A stretch of DNA of 64,000 nucleotides from Thalassospira sp. ER-Se-21-Dark (GCF_017922435.1 NZ_VDEZ01000005.1:1-64000); one strand, 5' to 3'. Shown: positions 53,915 to 63,271, counted from the stretch's first letter. Made by a program: numbers and translations. The notes: a model not told the origin generated them from the sequence alone.

Positions 53915-55561
53915 ATGAGTAATCAATCGCGCCGTTCCGAATTGCTGATGCCCGCAGGCTCGCTCGAAAAGCTGAAAGTTGCTGTGCTCTATGGCGCGGA
54001 CGCCGTTTACATGGGCACGCCGGACCTGTCGCTGCGTGTTAAAAGCCAGATGTCACTCGATGACGTGGTCGAGGGCATCGACTTTGCCCACAGCCACGGT
54101 GTGCGTGTTTACCTCACACTGAACCTTTTTTCGCATAACAAGGACATCGACAAGCTTCCGGAATATGTCGATACCGTGCGCAAGGTTCGCCCGGATGGCC
54201 TGATCGTGGCTGATCCGGGTGTTTTCATGTTTGTCCGTGAACATGCACCGGAGCTTGATTTGCATGTGTCGACACAGGCAAACGTTTGTTCCTGGCAATC
54301 TGTAAAATTCTGGCAGAGCATCGGGGCAAAGCTTGTGGTGCTCGGCCGTGAAGTTTCCTACGAGGAACTCACCGAAATCCGCGAAAAATGCCAAGACATC
54401 AAGATCGAGGCCTTTGTGCATGGCTCCATGTGCATGACCTATTCCGGTCGTTGCCTGCTGTCGAACTTCATGGCTGAACGCGGCGCAAACCAGGGCGCGT
54501 GCGCAAACTCGTGCCGCTGGAAATACAAAGTCCACATGAAGCTCAAGGATGGCACGGTCAAGGAACTCAAACTGACCGAGGAAAACCTCGAAATGTTTGA
54601 TTTCTTCCTTGAAGAAGACATGCGTCCGGGCGAGCTGATGGAAATTCAGGAAGACGAGCGCGGCTCCTATATCCTGAACTCGCGCGATCTGTGCATCATG
54701 CCGAAGCTTGAAGATTATCTGAAGATCGGTGTCGACAGCCTCAAGGTCGAGGGGCGTGGCAAAAGCCCGTATTACGCCGGCCTCGTTGCCCGTGCGTACC
54801 GTATGGCGATTGATGACTGGTACAAGGATCCGGAAAACTGGTCAGCCGAAGAATATATGAAGGAACTGGCGACCATCCCGAACCGGGGTTACACGCTGGC
54901 CTTCCATGACGGGCGCCTGACCAATTATGCGCACGGCTATGACAGCAACACCAATGTGTCAGATTGGGAATTTGCCGGAATGATCGAGGAAGTCGAAGAC
55001 GACGCCTTTATCATGTCGGTCAAAAACCGCATGCTGCCCGGTGATGTGATCGAGATTGTCCCGCCGCGTACGCGCCAGACCATCTTCATCCGCATGTATG
55101 AATTCATTGATGCCAAAACCGGCAAGGTCGGTGAAGCGGTGCATGCCAATACCCATCCGCGCATCCGTCTGCCATTCAGCCTGTTTGAACAGGAAGACCC
55201 GGAATTCCTGAAACGTGAAACCCTGCCGATGACCATCGTGCGCAAGGAAAAGGCCCTGTCGGAAGACGAATGGCAGCGCCTGAAACTTGATCAGGAAGGC
55301 CACAAGATCGAGTTGGGCAAAGGCAACGAAGAACGCTATGATGCCAAACGCGAAGCACTTCAGACCGCCCTTGATGATCGCCAGAAGGAACGCTCCTTCC
55401 GCACCCCGCGCGTTGGCACCAAGGGCTGCTGTGGCCGGGGTTGCAACGGCTGCCTGATCTTCTGGCACGATGAAAGCTACGCCAAGGCGCGCGAAATTCT
55501 TGCCAAACGCAAACAGGGCGAAATGCTGGAAAAAGACGGCAAGACGATTGCTGCTGAATAA
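53915..55561 (+). CDS. trhP: U32 peptidase-family RNA-hydroxylation protein (TrhP/YegQ-like)
   Basis: 548 residues. The N-terminal U32 domain opens ELLMPAGSLEKLKVAVLYGADAVYMG and includes the diagnostic Cys cluster FVHGSMCMTYSGRC with CANSCRW; these bind an iron-sulphur cluster in the family. The C-terminal part ends in an unusual Cys-rich tail (CCGRGCNGCLIFWHDE). TrhP makes 5-hydroxyuridine in tRNA using prephenate; its relative RlhA modifies 23S rRNA. Length is between the two, so substrate choice is tentative. The start may also be GTG 53912. Confidence 0.85.
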   Translation: MSNQSRRSELLMPAGSLEKLKVAVLYGADAVYMGTPDLSLRVKSQMSLDDVVEGIDFAHSHGVRVYLTLNLFSHNKDIDKLPEYVDTVRKVRPDGLIVADPGVFMFVREHAPELDLHVSTQANVCSWQSVKFWQSIGAKLVVLGREVSYEELTEIREKCQDIKIEAFVHGSMCMTYSGRCLLSNFMAERGANQGACANSCRWKYKVHMKLKDGTVKELKLTEENLEMFDFFLEEDMRPGELMEIQEDERGSYILNSRDLCIMPKLEDYLKIGVDSLKVEGRGKSPYYAGLVARAYRMAIDDWYKDPENWSAEEYMKELATIPNRGYTLAFHDGRLTNYAHGYDSNTNVSDWEFAGMIEEVEDDAFIMSVKNRMLPGDVIEIVPPRTRQTIFIRMYEFIDAKTGKVGEAVHANTHPRIRLPFSLFEQEDPEFLKRETLPMTIVRKEKALSEDEWQRLKLDQEGHKIELGKGNEERYDAKREALQTALDDRQKERSFRTPRVGTKGCCGRGCNGCLIFWHDESYAKAREILAKRKQGEMLEKDGKTIAAE

Positions 55562-55584
55562 GCAACCCGCCCATTACAGATACA

Positions 55585-55624
55585 AAAACGGCAGCATTCG
55601 ATTTCGATGCTGCCGTTTTCTTTT
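55585..55624. terminator. Bidirectional terminator
   Basis: A perfect 13-bp stem AAAACGGCAGCAT / ATGCTGCCGTTTT (55585-55597, 55607-55619) with a 9-base loop, followed by CTTTT. It serves the U32 gene and the converging DedA gene that ends at 55627. Confidence 0.9.
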
Positions 55625-55626
55625 AT

Positions 55627-56220
55627 CTACTTGATGGCGCGTTCGGCCTGTTGCTCCAGCCGGTCAATCCGGCGCATGGCAAACCAGCCCAGTACCAGAA
55701 ACACAATCAGCAATATGGGGCTGAGCATGGCCAAGTTTTGTTCGACCAGTTCTGACATCCCCGCCCCCAGGCTGTGACCCAGCCCGTAATAAAGCCCGAC
55801 CCAGATCAGGACTGACGCGATGCTAAGTGGCAGGAAGCGGATGAACGACATCGAACTCATGCCGACAGGGAACACCCCAAACGATCGCACCCCATGAGGA
55901 TAGCGACAGAGCAGGATATAGGCGACACCGTAATGCTCAAACAATCGCAGGGTCTTGCCCATCCAGTCCGAAAGCGACTGCGGCAGTTTGCGGACAATCG
56001 CATCGCCGTATTTGCGCGCCAACCCAAAGCGCAGCACGTCGCCAACAAGACCGCCCGCGATCATCGATGTAACCGCCGGCACGATCATCAGGCTTTCGGC
56101 CGCCACCAGCATTCCGGCAAACACCGGCAGGATGCTGGATTTGCTGACGCAATAGGTGAAGATCAGGATATAGACCAGATCCTGATGATCCTGAATCCAC
56201 AGATTAATCGTCTCAAACAC
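55627..56220 (-). CDS. DedA/VTT-family membrane protein
   Basis: 197 residues with four to five hydrophobic segments. The re-entrant and gating region GGLVGDVLRFGLARKYGDAIV matches the VTT domain, and the YPHGVRSFGVFPVGMS stretch is the conserved arginine-rich loop of the family. DedA proteins act as lipid scramblases or undecaprenyl-phosphate flippases and support proton-motive force. Specific function here is unknown. Confidence 0.88.
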   Translation of the reverse strand: MFETINLWIQDHQDLVYILIFTYCVSKSSILPVFAGMLVAAESLMIVPAVTSMIAGGLVGDVLRFGLARKYGDAIVRKLPQSLSDWMGKTLRLFEHYGVAYILLCRYPHGVRSFGVFPVGMSSMSFIRFLPLSIASVLIWVGLYYGLGHSLGAGMSELVEQNLAMLSPILLIVFLVLGWFAMRRIDRLEQQAERAIK

Positions 56221-56310
56221 GGCACGTCCGCCTGCACTTATTGGATGGTGGTTCGCCTTCTAGGCCAAACCGGACACACATGAAAGTGTGCCCGATCACA
56301 GTTGCGGTGA

Positions 56311-56724
56311 TTACGCCAGTTCAAACCGGATCGACTGCGCACCTTCCCAAAGCGTCATCTTGCCAAGCTTTTCAAGGTCTTCGAGATTGCTGGTGACCGT
56401 GATGAAATGGTTGCCGGCAAGCTGGCCGACCTTGGATGCAAAATGCACCCCGCCATAGGCCAGCAGGATTTCGGTTTCGCTGATCCCGCCGGGATACAGG
56501 ATGATCTGGCCCGGGGCCGGGAAGCTGGTGTGGTTTTCATAATCAACACCGAACTGATAATCGCCGAGTGGCATCCAGACACCCTCGCCGCTCCAGCGGA
56601 CATGCACCGCCTTGCTTTCAAACGGCATGCGATCAAGGAACGCCTTGCAAGTATGCGGCGCCTTTTCGATTTCGAGAACCGCATCAAAGGTGAAGGGACC
56701 GGCGGTAATTTTGATATTGGACAT
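56311..56724 (-). CDS. DUF3830 cyclophilin-like protein
   Basis: 137 residues starting MSNIKITAGPFTFDAVLE. A beta-rich fold is suggested, with the DUF3830 signatures VHVRWSGEGVWMPLGDY and YPGGISETEILLAYGG. Homologues occur beside amidohydrolase and transporter genes, but no activity is assigned. ATG 56724 starts 8 bases after the stop codon of the SLC13-type gene, so the two form an operon. The frame to 56754 is rejected for overlap. Confidence 0.8.
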   Translation of the reverse strand: MSNIKITAGPFTFDAVLEIEKAPHTCKAFLDRMPFESKAVHVRWSGEGVWMPLGDYQFGVDYENHTSFPAPGQIILYPGGISETEILLAYGGVHFASKVGQLAGNHFITVTSNLEDLEKLGKMTLWEGAQSIRFELA

Positions 56725-56732
56725 GATGTTTC

Positions 56733-57983
56733 CTATGAAATCAGGATGACCCAACCCAGCGACAGTGCCAGACTGATCAATGTAACGGGCACGCCAAGGC
56801 GCGCATAATCGATAAATGAAATCACCGTTCCGGCCTTTGCGGCCTGTTCAACGGCAATGATATTGGCAACCGAACCAACAATCAGGAAGTTGCCCGACAA
56901 TGTCGAAAAAATCGCCAGCGCATGCAACATTTCCGTGCTCCATTCCGGACCGAGTGAGAGCAACATCATCACCAGCGGCACATTGCCAATCGTATTGGAC
57001 CCGGCCAGCGACACCCCGGCCAGAACACCCGGATGATGGATTTGCAACGTGATCAGGACATCGCGAAACAGGCTGGCAATCACGTCATTTTGCGCCATCG
57101 CGCCGGTGACGATAAACAACCCGCAAAACAGGGCGAGCAAATGCCAGTCAACCCGCCCCAGAACCTGGTCGGTCGAAAGACGACGGCTGAGCAGCAAGGC
57201 CCCCACCACCAGAAGCGACCAAAGCGCACGGTCTTCGACAAAGACAAAAATCGCGATCACGGCGATGGTCGCCAAAACCGCCTTGGTCAGGATGGTTTTA
57301 TCAAGCGGGCGAACCGGCTGATCAACTGATCGCGCATTTGCATTTGAAATTGCATTTCCACCCGCCGCGGCGGCATGTGTTTCCCCGCGCATCATCGGGC
57401 TTCGCAAAATCACGACATAGACGACGCCAAGCGCAAGAATTGCGGGCACAGCACAGGCCAGAACAAAGCCGATAAAATCAAGATTGCCAAACTCGGCAAT
57501 CATCAGGTTCTGCGGATTACCGATCAGGGTGGCTGCCGATCCGGCATTGGCCGCACACGCCACCGCAATCACATAGGGTTTGGGATCAAGCCCACGCGCA
57601 ATCACCCCGGCAATCAATACCGGCGTCACCGCCCAGACCACAACATCATTGGTCAGAAATGCCGATAGCACCCCGCACATGACGATCACCCCGGCCATTA
57701 ACCCGCCCGGTCCGCATTTGAGCGCGGTGATGCGATGCCCGATCCAGTCAAAAAATCCACTTGCCGCATATTGTGACGACAGCACCATCAATGTCAGCAA
57801 CACCGCAAGGGTGGCAAAATCAATCGACGCCAACGCGCCATCGCGGTCAACCGCCCCACTGATCAGCAAGATCACCGCGCCAAACACCGCAATGCCGGTG
57901 CGATTGATCGCAAGCCACGGCCAACGGCCCAGCGCCATGCCGATATAGACCAGAACAAAAACAACGGCGATCAGCCAATTCAT
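56733..57983 (-). CDS. SLC13/ArsB-type anion permease
   Basis: 416 residues, ten or more membrane segments. The repeated SNT-like turns LTNDVVVWAVTPVLIAG and AGSNTIGNVPLVMM, and GSAATLIGNPQNLMIAE, are the ion-transporter-superfamily motifs that bind cation and anion. Likely a dicarboxylate or other anion transporter; the substrate is not decidable. It is followed directly by a DUF3830 gene and is divergent from the ornithine decarboxylase leader. Confidence 0.85.
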   Translation of the reverse strand: MNWLIAVVFVLVYIGMALGRWPWLAINRTGIAVFGAVILLISGAVDRDGALASIDFATLAVLLTLMVLSSQYAASGFFDWIGHRITALKCGPGGLMAGVIVMCGVLSAFLTNDVVVWAVTPVLIAGVIARGLDPKPYVIAVACAANAGSAATLIGNPQNLMIAEFGNLDFIGFVLACAVPAILALGVVYVVILRSPMMRGETHAAAAGGNAISNANARSVDQPVRPLDKTILTKAVLATIAVIAIFVFVEDRALWSLLVVGALLLSRRLSTDQVLGRVDWHLLALFCGLFIVTGAMAQNDVIASLFRDVLITLQIHHPGVLAGVSLAGSNTIGNVPLVMMLLSLGPEWSTEMLHALAIFSTLSGNFLIVGSVANIIAVEQAAKAGTVISFIDYARLGVPVTLISLALSLGWVILIS

Positions 57984-58289
57984 AAAATGCCCCCATGACC
58001 ACGGCGACTGCCGGGTTTCGAATAATGGCTACAGCGCCGCCGGGAAACGGTCAATCGGCTTGATATTCACGTTCCGGTTATGCGCAAATTGCAATGCCCC
58101 ATACCAAAATGCGTCAACTGAAATTCTTGCAAAGCCTGAATGCGGCCATTTGAGCCATTTTGTGCGCCGCATCACGCGTTCTTCGACGATCCTGCGATTG
58201 TTTCAAGACAAAACGGGTGAAAATTTCACTTGCGCGCCAAAAGCAACGGGCGTAAATGCGGACTTGCCCAAAGTCGCACGTGCCTGTGG

Positions 58290-58435
58290 TGGTCCTGCTT
58301 ACTGGAACCCGTAGGACTTACTTAAAGCAACGACGGTGTAGGGCTTTTTTGGTCTCAGGTGGCGTCCAAATCCACCGACACTAAAGAGGCACACCATCAT
58401 TGCCCACGTGCGGAACGGGAACTCCCCATTCCATA
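58290..58435 (+). promoter_or_regulatory. speF-type leader RNA of ornithine decarboxylase
   Basis: This long untranslated leader contains paired segments: GTCCT/AGGAC (58292-58296, 58313-58317); GGTGT/ACACC (58335-58339, 58391-58395), enclosing GGTGG/CCACC (58358-58362, 58372-58376). CTCCCCATTCC at 58422-58432 is complementary to GGAATGGGAG at 58556-58565, which holds the ribosome site, and can instead pair with GGAACGGGAA just before it. The layout, position and lineage fit the alphaproteobacterial speF motif. The family name is from memory of its conserved core, not a covariance search. The rest of the 591-base gap (57984-58574) shows no gene. Confidence 0.75.
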
Positions 58436-58574
58436 GCGAGGCAGACTTAACTTCGCAGTTCCGGTTGGCCCCGGGGCTAAACAGCACGCAAGTAGTCCGC
58501 GTCATTGCGCCTCCACCGCGCACACGCATCAGCTATATGCACGCTGCCATATCGTGGAATGGGAGAACGCCCCA

Positions 58575-59708
58575 ATGGCAACTCAGCGTATTATTGATTT
58601 TCTCGCACAGAACCGCCCGGAAGGCCCTTGCCTTGTTGTTGACCTCGACGTTGTTCAGCGCAACTACGAGACCTTTACCCGTGCTTTGCCGAGCTCGCGC
58701 ATTTTCTATGCCGTCAAAGCAAACCCGGCACCGGAAGTTCTGAGCCTGCTTGCCGACCTTGGCAGCAACTTTGACACCGCATCCGTCCCGGAAATCGAAA
58801 TGGCGATGGCCGCTGGTGCCACCCCGGACCGCATTTCGTTTGGCAACACCATCAAAAAAGAACGCGACATTGCGCGCGCTTTTGAACTCGGTGTGCGCCT
58901 TTATGCGGTTGATTGCGTCGAAGAAGTCGAAAAAATTGCCCGTGTCGCACCGGGTGCGCAGGTTTTCTGCCGCATTCTGACCGACGGCGTTGGCGCAGAA
59001 TGGCCGCTGTCGCGCAAATTCGGTTGCGCGCCAAGCATGGCGCTCGAAGTTCTTCAGCATGCCCATCACATGGGTCTGGATGCCTATGGTGTATCCTTCC
59101 ACGTCGGGTCGCAGCAGTGCAACCTTGACGCCTGGGACACTGCGCTTTCAGAAGCATCCTCGATCTTCCGTACCTTGGCGGAAAAAGGAATTCACCTTCG
59201 CATGGTCAATATGGGCGGGGGTTTCCCTACCCGTTACCTGCGCGACATTCCGGCAACCGAAGCATACGGTGCGGCGATTGTTGATGCGCTTCACAACCAC
59301 TTTGGCAACCACATGCCCGAAACCATTATCGAACCGGGCCGTGGCATGGTGGGTGATGCCGGCGTGATCAAAGCCGAGGTTGTTCTGATTTCGCGCAAAC
59401 ATGCCGACGATCCGGTGCGCTGGGTTTACCTTGATATCGGTAAATTCGGTGGCCTTGCCGAAACCATGGACGAAGCGATCCGCTATCCGATCACCACGAT
59501 CCATGATGGCGGCGAAGTTGCCCCGTGCGTTCTGGCTGGTCCGACCTGTGATTCGGCTGACGTGCTGTATGAAAAGACCCCGTATGATCTGCCGGTCTCT
59601 TTGACCATCGGTGACGAGGTTCTGATCGAGGCAACCGGTGCCTATACCACCACTTATGCATCTGTGGCGTTCAACGGCTTCTCGCCGCTTGCCGCCTATA
59701 TCATCTGA
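58575..59708 (+). CDS. Ornithine decarboxylase, PLP fold-type III
   Basis: 377 residues. The PLP lysine is Lys48 in FYAVKANP, MGGGFP and EPGRG bind the phosphate, and the catalytic Cys is in CVLAGPTCDSADVLYEK. It decarboxylates ornithine to putrescine as a dimer with alanine-racemase-type barrel and beta domains. Lysine may also be accepted, as in some alphaproteobacterial relatives. GGGAG at 58561-58565 supports ATG 58575; the frame to 58554 is discarded. A GNAT gene follows 23 bases downstream. Confidence 0.93.
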   Translation: MATQRIIDFLAQNRPEGPCLVVDLDVVQRNYETFTRALPSSRIFYAVKANPAPEVLSLLADLGSNFDTASVPEIEMAMAAGATPDRISFGNTIKKERDIARAFELGVRLYAVDCVEEVEKIARVAPGAQVFCRILTDGVGAEWPLSRKFGCAPSMALEVLQHAHHMGLDAYGVSFHVGSQQCNLDAWDTALSEASSIFRTLAEKGIHLRMVNMGGGFPTRYLRDIPATEAYGAAIVDALHNHFGNHMPETIIEPGRGMVGDAGVIKAEVVLISRKHADDPVRWVYLDIGKFGGLAETMDEAIRYPITTIHDGGEVAPCVLAGPTCDSADVLYEKTPYDLPVSLTIGDEVLIEATGAYTTTYASVAFNGFSPLAAYII

Positions 59709-59731
59709 CCCCATTCGGGAAAGATAGGCCA

Positions 59732-60238
59732 ATGATCACAATTGATCGCGAAGGCGCATATTCGCACATTGAACGCGAAAAGCTGCTTGATCGCGTAATG
59801 GGTCAGGCGCGGTTTCAGAAATCGTCTGAAATCCTGCGCCGTAATCGGCTTCCGGCGGACGGTCTTGCGTTTGTCGCCCACGACGGCAAACAAATGATCG
59901 GCACCGTCCGGTTGTGGAATGTCAATGCTGGCGATGCAGGGGATGCATTGCTGCTCGGCCCGCTTGCCGTCGACAAGATCTATAGCGGGTCCGGCGTGGG
60001 TGCCGGTCTGGTTTATGCCGCCCTCAATGCGGCACAGGCTAGCGGTCACCGTTCGGTTCTTCTGGTGGGGGATCCGGACTACTACGCACGCTTTGGCTTC
60101 CATGCGGCCCCCGCAAGCGGGCTTTTGATGCCCGGCCATTTTGATCGTCACCGGTTCCAGGCGGTCCATCTTGGCAACGGCGATGGCTTGAGTGGTTCAA
60201 CCGGTATGCTGAGTGCAACCGGGGCCATGGTCCACTAA
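59732..60238 (+). CDS. GNAT-family N-acetyltransferase (YhbS-like)
   Basis: 168 residues. The acetyl-CoA motif region reads LLGPLAVDKIYSGSGVGAGLVYAAL, with LVGDPDYYARFGF shortly after, the pair typical of YhbS-type GNATs. The acceptor is unknown; with ornithine decarboxylase 23 bases upstream and a shared terminator, a polyamine-related acceptor is possible but not shown by the sequence. Confidence 0.82.
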   Translation: MITIDREGAYSHIEREKLLDRVMGQARFQKSSEILRRNRLPADGLAFVAHDGKQMIGTVRLWNVNAGDAGDALLLGPLAVDKIYSGSGVGAGLVYAALNAAQASGHRSVLLVGDPDYYARFGFHAAPASGLLMPGHFDRHRFQAVHLGNGDGLSGSTGMLSATGAMVH

Positions 60239-60259
60239 GACATCAAAGCAATACGACAA

Positions 60260-60300
60260 AAAAATCCCGGCCCGGATTTCCCCGGCCGGGATTTTTGTTT
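60260..60300 (+). terminator. Terminator of the ornithine decarboxylase-GNAT operon
   Basis: AAAAATCCCGGCC (60260-60272) and GGCCGGGATTTTT (60284-60296) form a perfect 13-bp stem, followed by GTTTT. It may also end the converging lipoprotein gene at 60321. Confidence 0.9.
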
Positions 60301-60320
60301 TCAAGTCTTTGCCGATCAGA

Positions 60321-61895
60321 TCAGCAAGTCTTTTCCGACAGCCAACCAATAAACACGCCGTTCTGTTCGAGGCGTTCATGGGCAAAGCATTCGCCGCCGG
60401 GATAGGCGCTATTGGCCGGGGTGTAGCGCACAACGTCCTCTCCGGGCAGAATGTTGGTCGTGGTTTCGACCTGTTCGGTATGGGCGGTGCCCATGCCATC
60501 AGACGTCACAAGACAATCATAACGCCCGCCATTGCCATTGATGGTGCGGACACCGACCATGCCATGATCCATCGGCCAGGCTTTCAGCACCGACACCAGA
60601 TCACCCGGGTTTTTGGCAAGGCAGGCCGTGATGGCGGGCATCATGTCATCGAAATAGCGTGTCCAGATGCCATCGCCCTGTCTTTTAAGCTCGGCAACCG
60701 AGACCACCGGGAAATCACCCGGTGCAAGGGCCAGGCTTGCGGCCTCGACCGGCATGGATGAAACCGCACAATGGAAATCGCCCGACGGCGTTGTCCAGAT
60801 TGCATCAGCCCCCTTGCCCCGCAATTCGTACATTTCATTGCCATAACCATATCCGGAACCGGTCGGCATCTGTGCCAGACTGATCGGTTCGCGTCCGCGC
60901 ATTTCGACAATGGCGCGTTCCGCGTCATGATCAAATGTCACGGCAAACCGGCTTTGGTCATCGCAGATAAACAATTCCGGGCCGGTCATCGGATCCGGGG
61001 TGCTGTTAAGCTGGCTTAACATCGCCTCGATCCGGCTGAGCGCCACCTTGCTTTGCGATAATGCACCGCTGATTTCATGTTCATCGGGCTGGCTGGATGT
61101 GCCATTGACGGTTTTGGTGCCACTGGAAAAGCGCCCCTGGGCGAAATCAAGTGTCAGGGTGTATTGCAGCGGTGCGTCGCTTTGCTCCCCGCCGTAATTG
61201 ACCCGTTTGGCGTCTTCGGCAAAGCGCAGCAATTGACCGTTGCGGTAATAAAGTTTGACGTCGCTTGATCCGTAATCACCAAGGTCACGATGTTCATCAA
61301 CCAGAAGCGGTTCACCGTCCGTCGTGACATAGGCCTTATAGGTCACGGTATGGTCCGATGCGGAATACTGGCCGGGAATGACACGCATGTCGGCCAGTTT
61401 GGCCTCGATCGCTGCGATGTCGTCAGGCACATCCGATCCATCGCCGTTACGCGCACCATCGCCCTGAACGCGCGGCACCTGACGAACGACGATATCAACG
61501 TCGCTTGGCGCACCACGGGTCAGGACCGGGTAGCTTTGATCGTTGCGAAACAGAAGATCGCCATTGGCATTGACGATTTTGGCTTCGACCGCATAGCTGT
61601 GACGCGGCTCGATATCATCAAGATCATAGGGCAGGATGAAAACCATCGGCGGATTTGCCACCGGCTGGCGCAGCGATGCGATTTCCACCGATGGCGCGTC
61701 AGCACGCGAGACATCAAGCAACCGCACGACAAGGAAGGTATTATCCGGCGAAAGTGCGATCCGTTCACGGTAACTGACCGATCCGGTAACGCTGTTGCTT
61801 GGTGATTGCAGGGCGGCACAGCCCGACAATATTGCGACCACGCCAAAGGCAATAAGCGCCCTTGCCCACATGGTTGCGGCGGTAACAGGTTTCAT
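60321..61895 (-). CDS. Lipoprotein with YbaY/YscW-type domain
   Basis: 524 residues from ATG 61895, with GGGG just upstream. The lipobox is ILSGCAAL. A YbaY/YscW-like beta domain follows (VTGSVSYRERIALSPDNTFLVVRLLDVSRADAPSVEIAS, to about residue 130). The remaining 390 residues include a MliC-like part with the Cys pair LFICDDQSRFAVTFD and DFHCAVSS, and a Cys-bearing C-terminus. YbaY-like proteins are outer-membrane or periplasmic lipoproteins of unclear function; the large second half is unusual. The frame to 62000 lacks a lipoprotein start. Confidence 0.75.
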   Translation of the reverse strand: MKPVTAATMWARALIAFGVVAILSGCAALQSPSNSVTGSVSYRERIALSPDNTFLVVRLLDVSRADAPSVEIASLRQPVANPPMVFILPYDLDDIEPRHSYAVEAKIVNANGDLLFRNDQSYPVLTRGAPSDVDIVVRQVPRVQGDGARNGDGSDVPDDIAAIEAKLADMRVIPGQYSASDHTVTYKAYVTTDGEPLLVDEHRDLGDYGSSDVKLYYRNGQLLRFAEDAKRVNYGGEQSDAPLQYTLTLDFAQGRFSSGTKTVNGTSSQPDEHEISGALSQSKVALSRIEAMLSQLNSTPDPMTGPELFICDDQSRFAVTFDHDAERAIVEMRGREPISLAQMPTGSGYGYGNEMYELRGKGADAIWTTPSGDFHCAVSSMPVEAASLALAPGDFPVVSVAELKRQGDGIWTRYFDDMMPAITACLAKNPGDLVSVLKAWPMDHGMVGVRTINGNGGRYDCLVTSDGMGTAHTEQVETTTNILPGEDVVRYTPANSAYPGGECFAHERLEQNGVFIGWLSEKTC

Positions 61896-62076
61896 TTTAA
61901 CCCCGGCTTGCTCGTATTTTTGGTGATGTGTTCTGCCACCACATAATGGTGACGCCAAACATACTGAAAACCAAGGCCAAAAATGGGCAAATCGCGCCAA
62001 TTACCCGATTTAGGGCACCCGAGGGGCTGTTTGGCGCGATTTGCACGTAAGGCGATGCAATCCTGACGGAAAATGC

Positions 62077-62967
62077 CTAGCCGGCAAACGGATGGCACAA
62101 TTGGCCGGCAACCTCTGTGCGGATCGACAACAGCGCGCCTTCAAGCGGATTGCCATTGTCTTCCAGCCCGACCGCGGCCGAGGTGATATAAAGTGTCTTG
62201 AGGTCCGGGCCACCAAACACGCAACTGGTCGGCTGGGTTACCGGCAGTTCGATGATACGATCAACACTGCCATCCGGCGCAAAGCGGATCAGACATCCCC
62301 CGCCCCACCGCGCATTCCAGATATAGCCATCGGCATCCATCGCCGAGCCATCCATATTGCCGCGATCCTGTGGGCCAAAGAAGACCTTTGGATTGGATGG
62401 CACGCCGGTTTTCATGTCAAAGTCATAGACATTGAGCGTATTGGTGATGGTATCGCCAAAGAACATCTTTGTGCCATCGGCCGACCATAACAGCGTGTTG
62501 GAAATCCCGATATTTTCGCCAAAACGCGATGTCTCGCCGTCCGCCATGACACAGTTCAGCGTCCCTGTCGAAATGGTGACTGGCAGGTCTTCACCGTTCG
62601 GCCCGATATTGTTTTGCATGGTCCCGATCCAGAACCGGCCCATCGGATCGACCCGGCTTTCATTTGATCGGTTGCCCGGATGATCGCCATCGGGGGCGAC
62701 AAACGGGGTGGTTTTGCCACTGTCGGGATCAAGAAAGGCCAACCCGTCGGCAAGGGCTACCAGAAGCCCGCCCTTTTGCCGTGGCACGATGGCAGCGACC
62801 GGCTGATCAAATACCCAGCTGCGCGATCCGCCGTCATCCGGGCGGAGCGCATAGGCCGTCTTTCCGACGATATCGACCCAGTACAGAACGCCATTTTCGG
62901 CATCCCAATGCGGGCCTTCCCCCAGTGTGCATCGCAGATTTGGCAAAACGGTTTTTACGTTAGACAT
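62077..62967 (-). CDS. SMP-30/gluconolactonase-family sugar lactonase
   Basis: 296 residues, six-bladed beta propeller. The metal-binding Glu is in LGEGPHWDAENGVLYWVDI, Asn in GISNTLLWSADG and Asp in MDGSAMDADGYIW. It hydrolyses aldonolactones, for example in L-arabinose or galactose oxidation; the specific sugar is unknown. Monocistronic, with 181 non-coding bases separating it from the lipoprotein start downstream. Confidence 0.9.
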   Translation of the reverse strand: MSNVKTVLPNLRCTLGEGPHWDAENGVLYWVDIVGKTAYALRPDDGGSRSWVFDQPVAAIVPRQKGGLLVALADGLAFLDPDSGKTTPFVAPDGDHPGNRSNESRVDPMGRFWIGTMQNNIGPNGEDLPVTISTGTLNCVMADGETSRFGENIGISNTLLWSADGTKMFFGDTITNTLNVYDFDMKTGVPSNPKVFFGPQDRGNMDGSAMDADGYIWNARWGGGCLIRFAPDGSVDRIIELPVTQPTSCVFGGPDLKTLYITSAAVGLEDNGNPLEGALLSIRTEVAGQLCHPFAG

Positions 62968-63271
62968 GGGTTCTCCCTGATCATGGCGCGTCTGTTTTAG
63001 CGCCTTGTAATTGTATGACCATTCTTATCGCGGCAAACCGCCCGATGCGATCAAAATTATAAGCTTTCATTGCTACCCGGAATGATGCCCGCTGAAAAGT
63101 AATTTTATATGATGATTGGCCGGGTCGCTGTAATTTTCCACAGGCTGCAATCGCAACTCGGTTGCATTTAGAGAAAGTAATTGATAAGCATTCTCAGATT
63201 TCACAGCGCGCCTGCTTGCCGCGATCCGGCGATGGCGCAGTTTCCATTTCCCGGCGCATGAGTTTCCGTCC
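62968..63271. promoter_or_regulatory. Divergent region with a Fur-like box
   Basis: A 304-base gap ahead of the FecE-type ATPase. TGATAA-GCA-TTCTCA at 63182-63196 is an imperfect palindrome of the Fur-box type. It lies about 75 bases before the ATPase start. The middle is A/T-rich with no gene. Confidence 0.5.
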
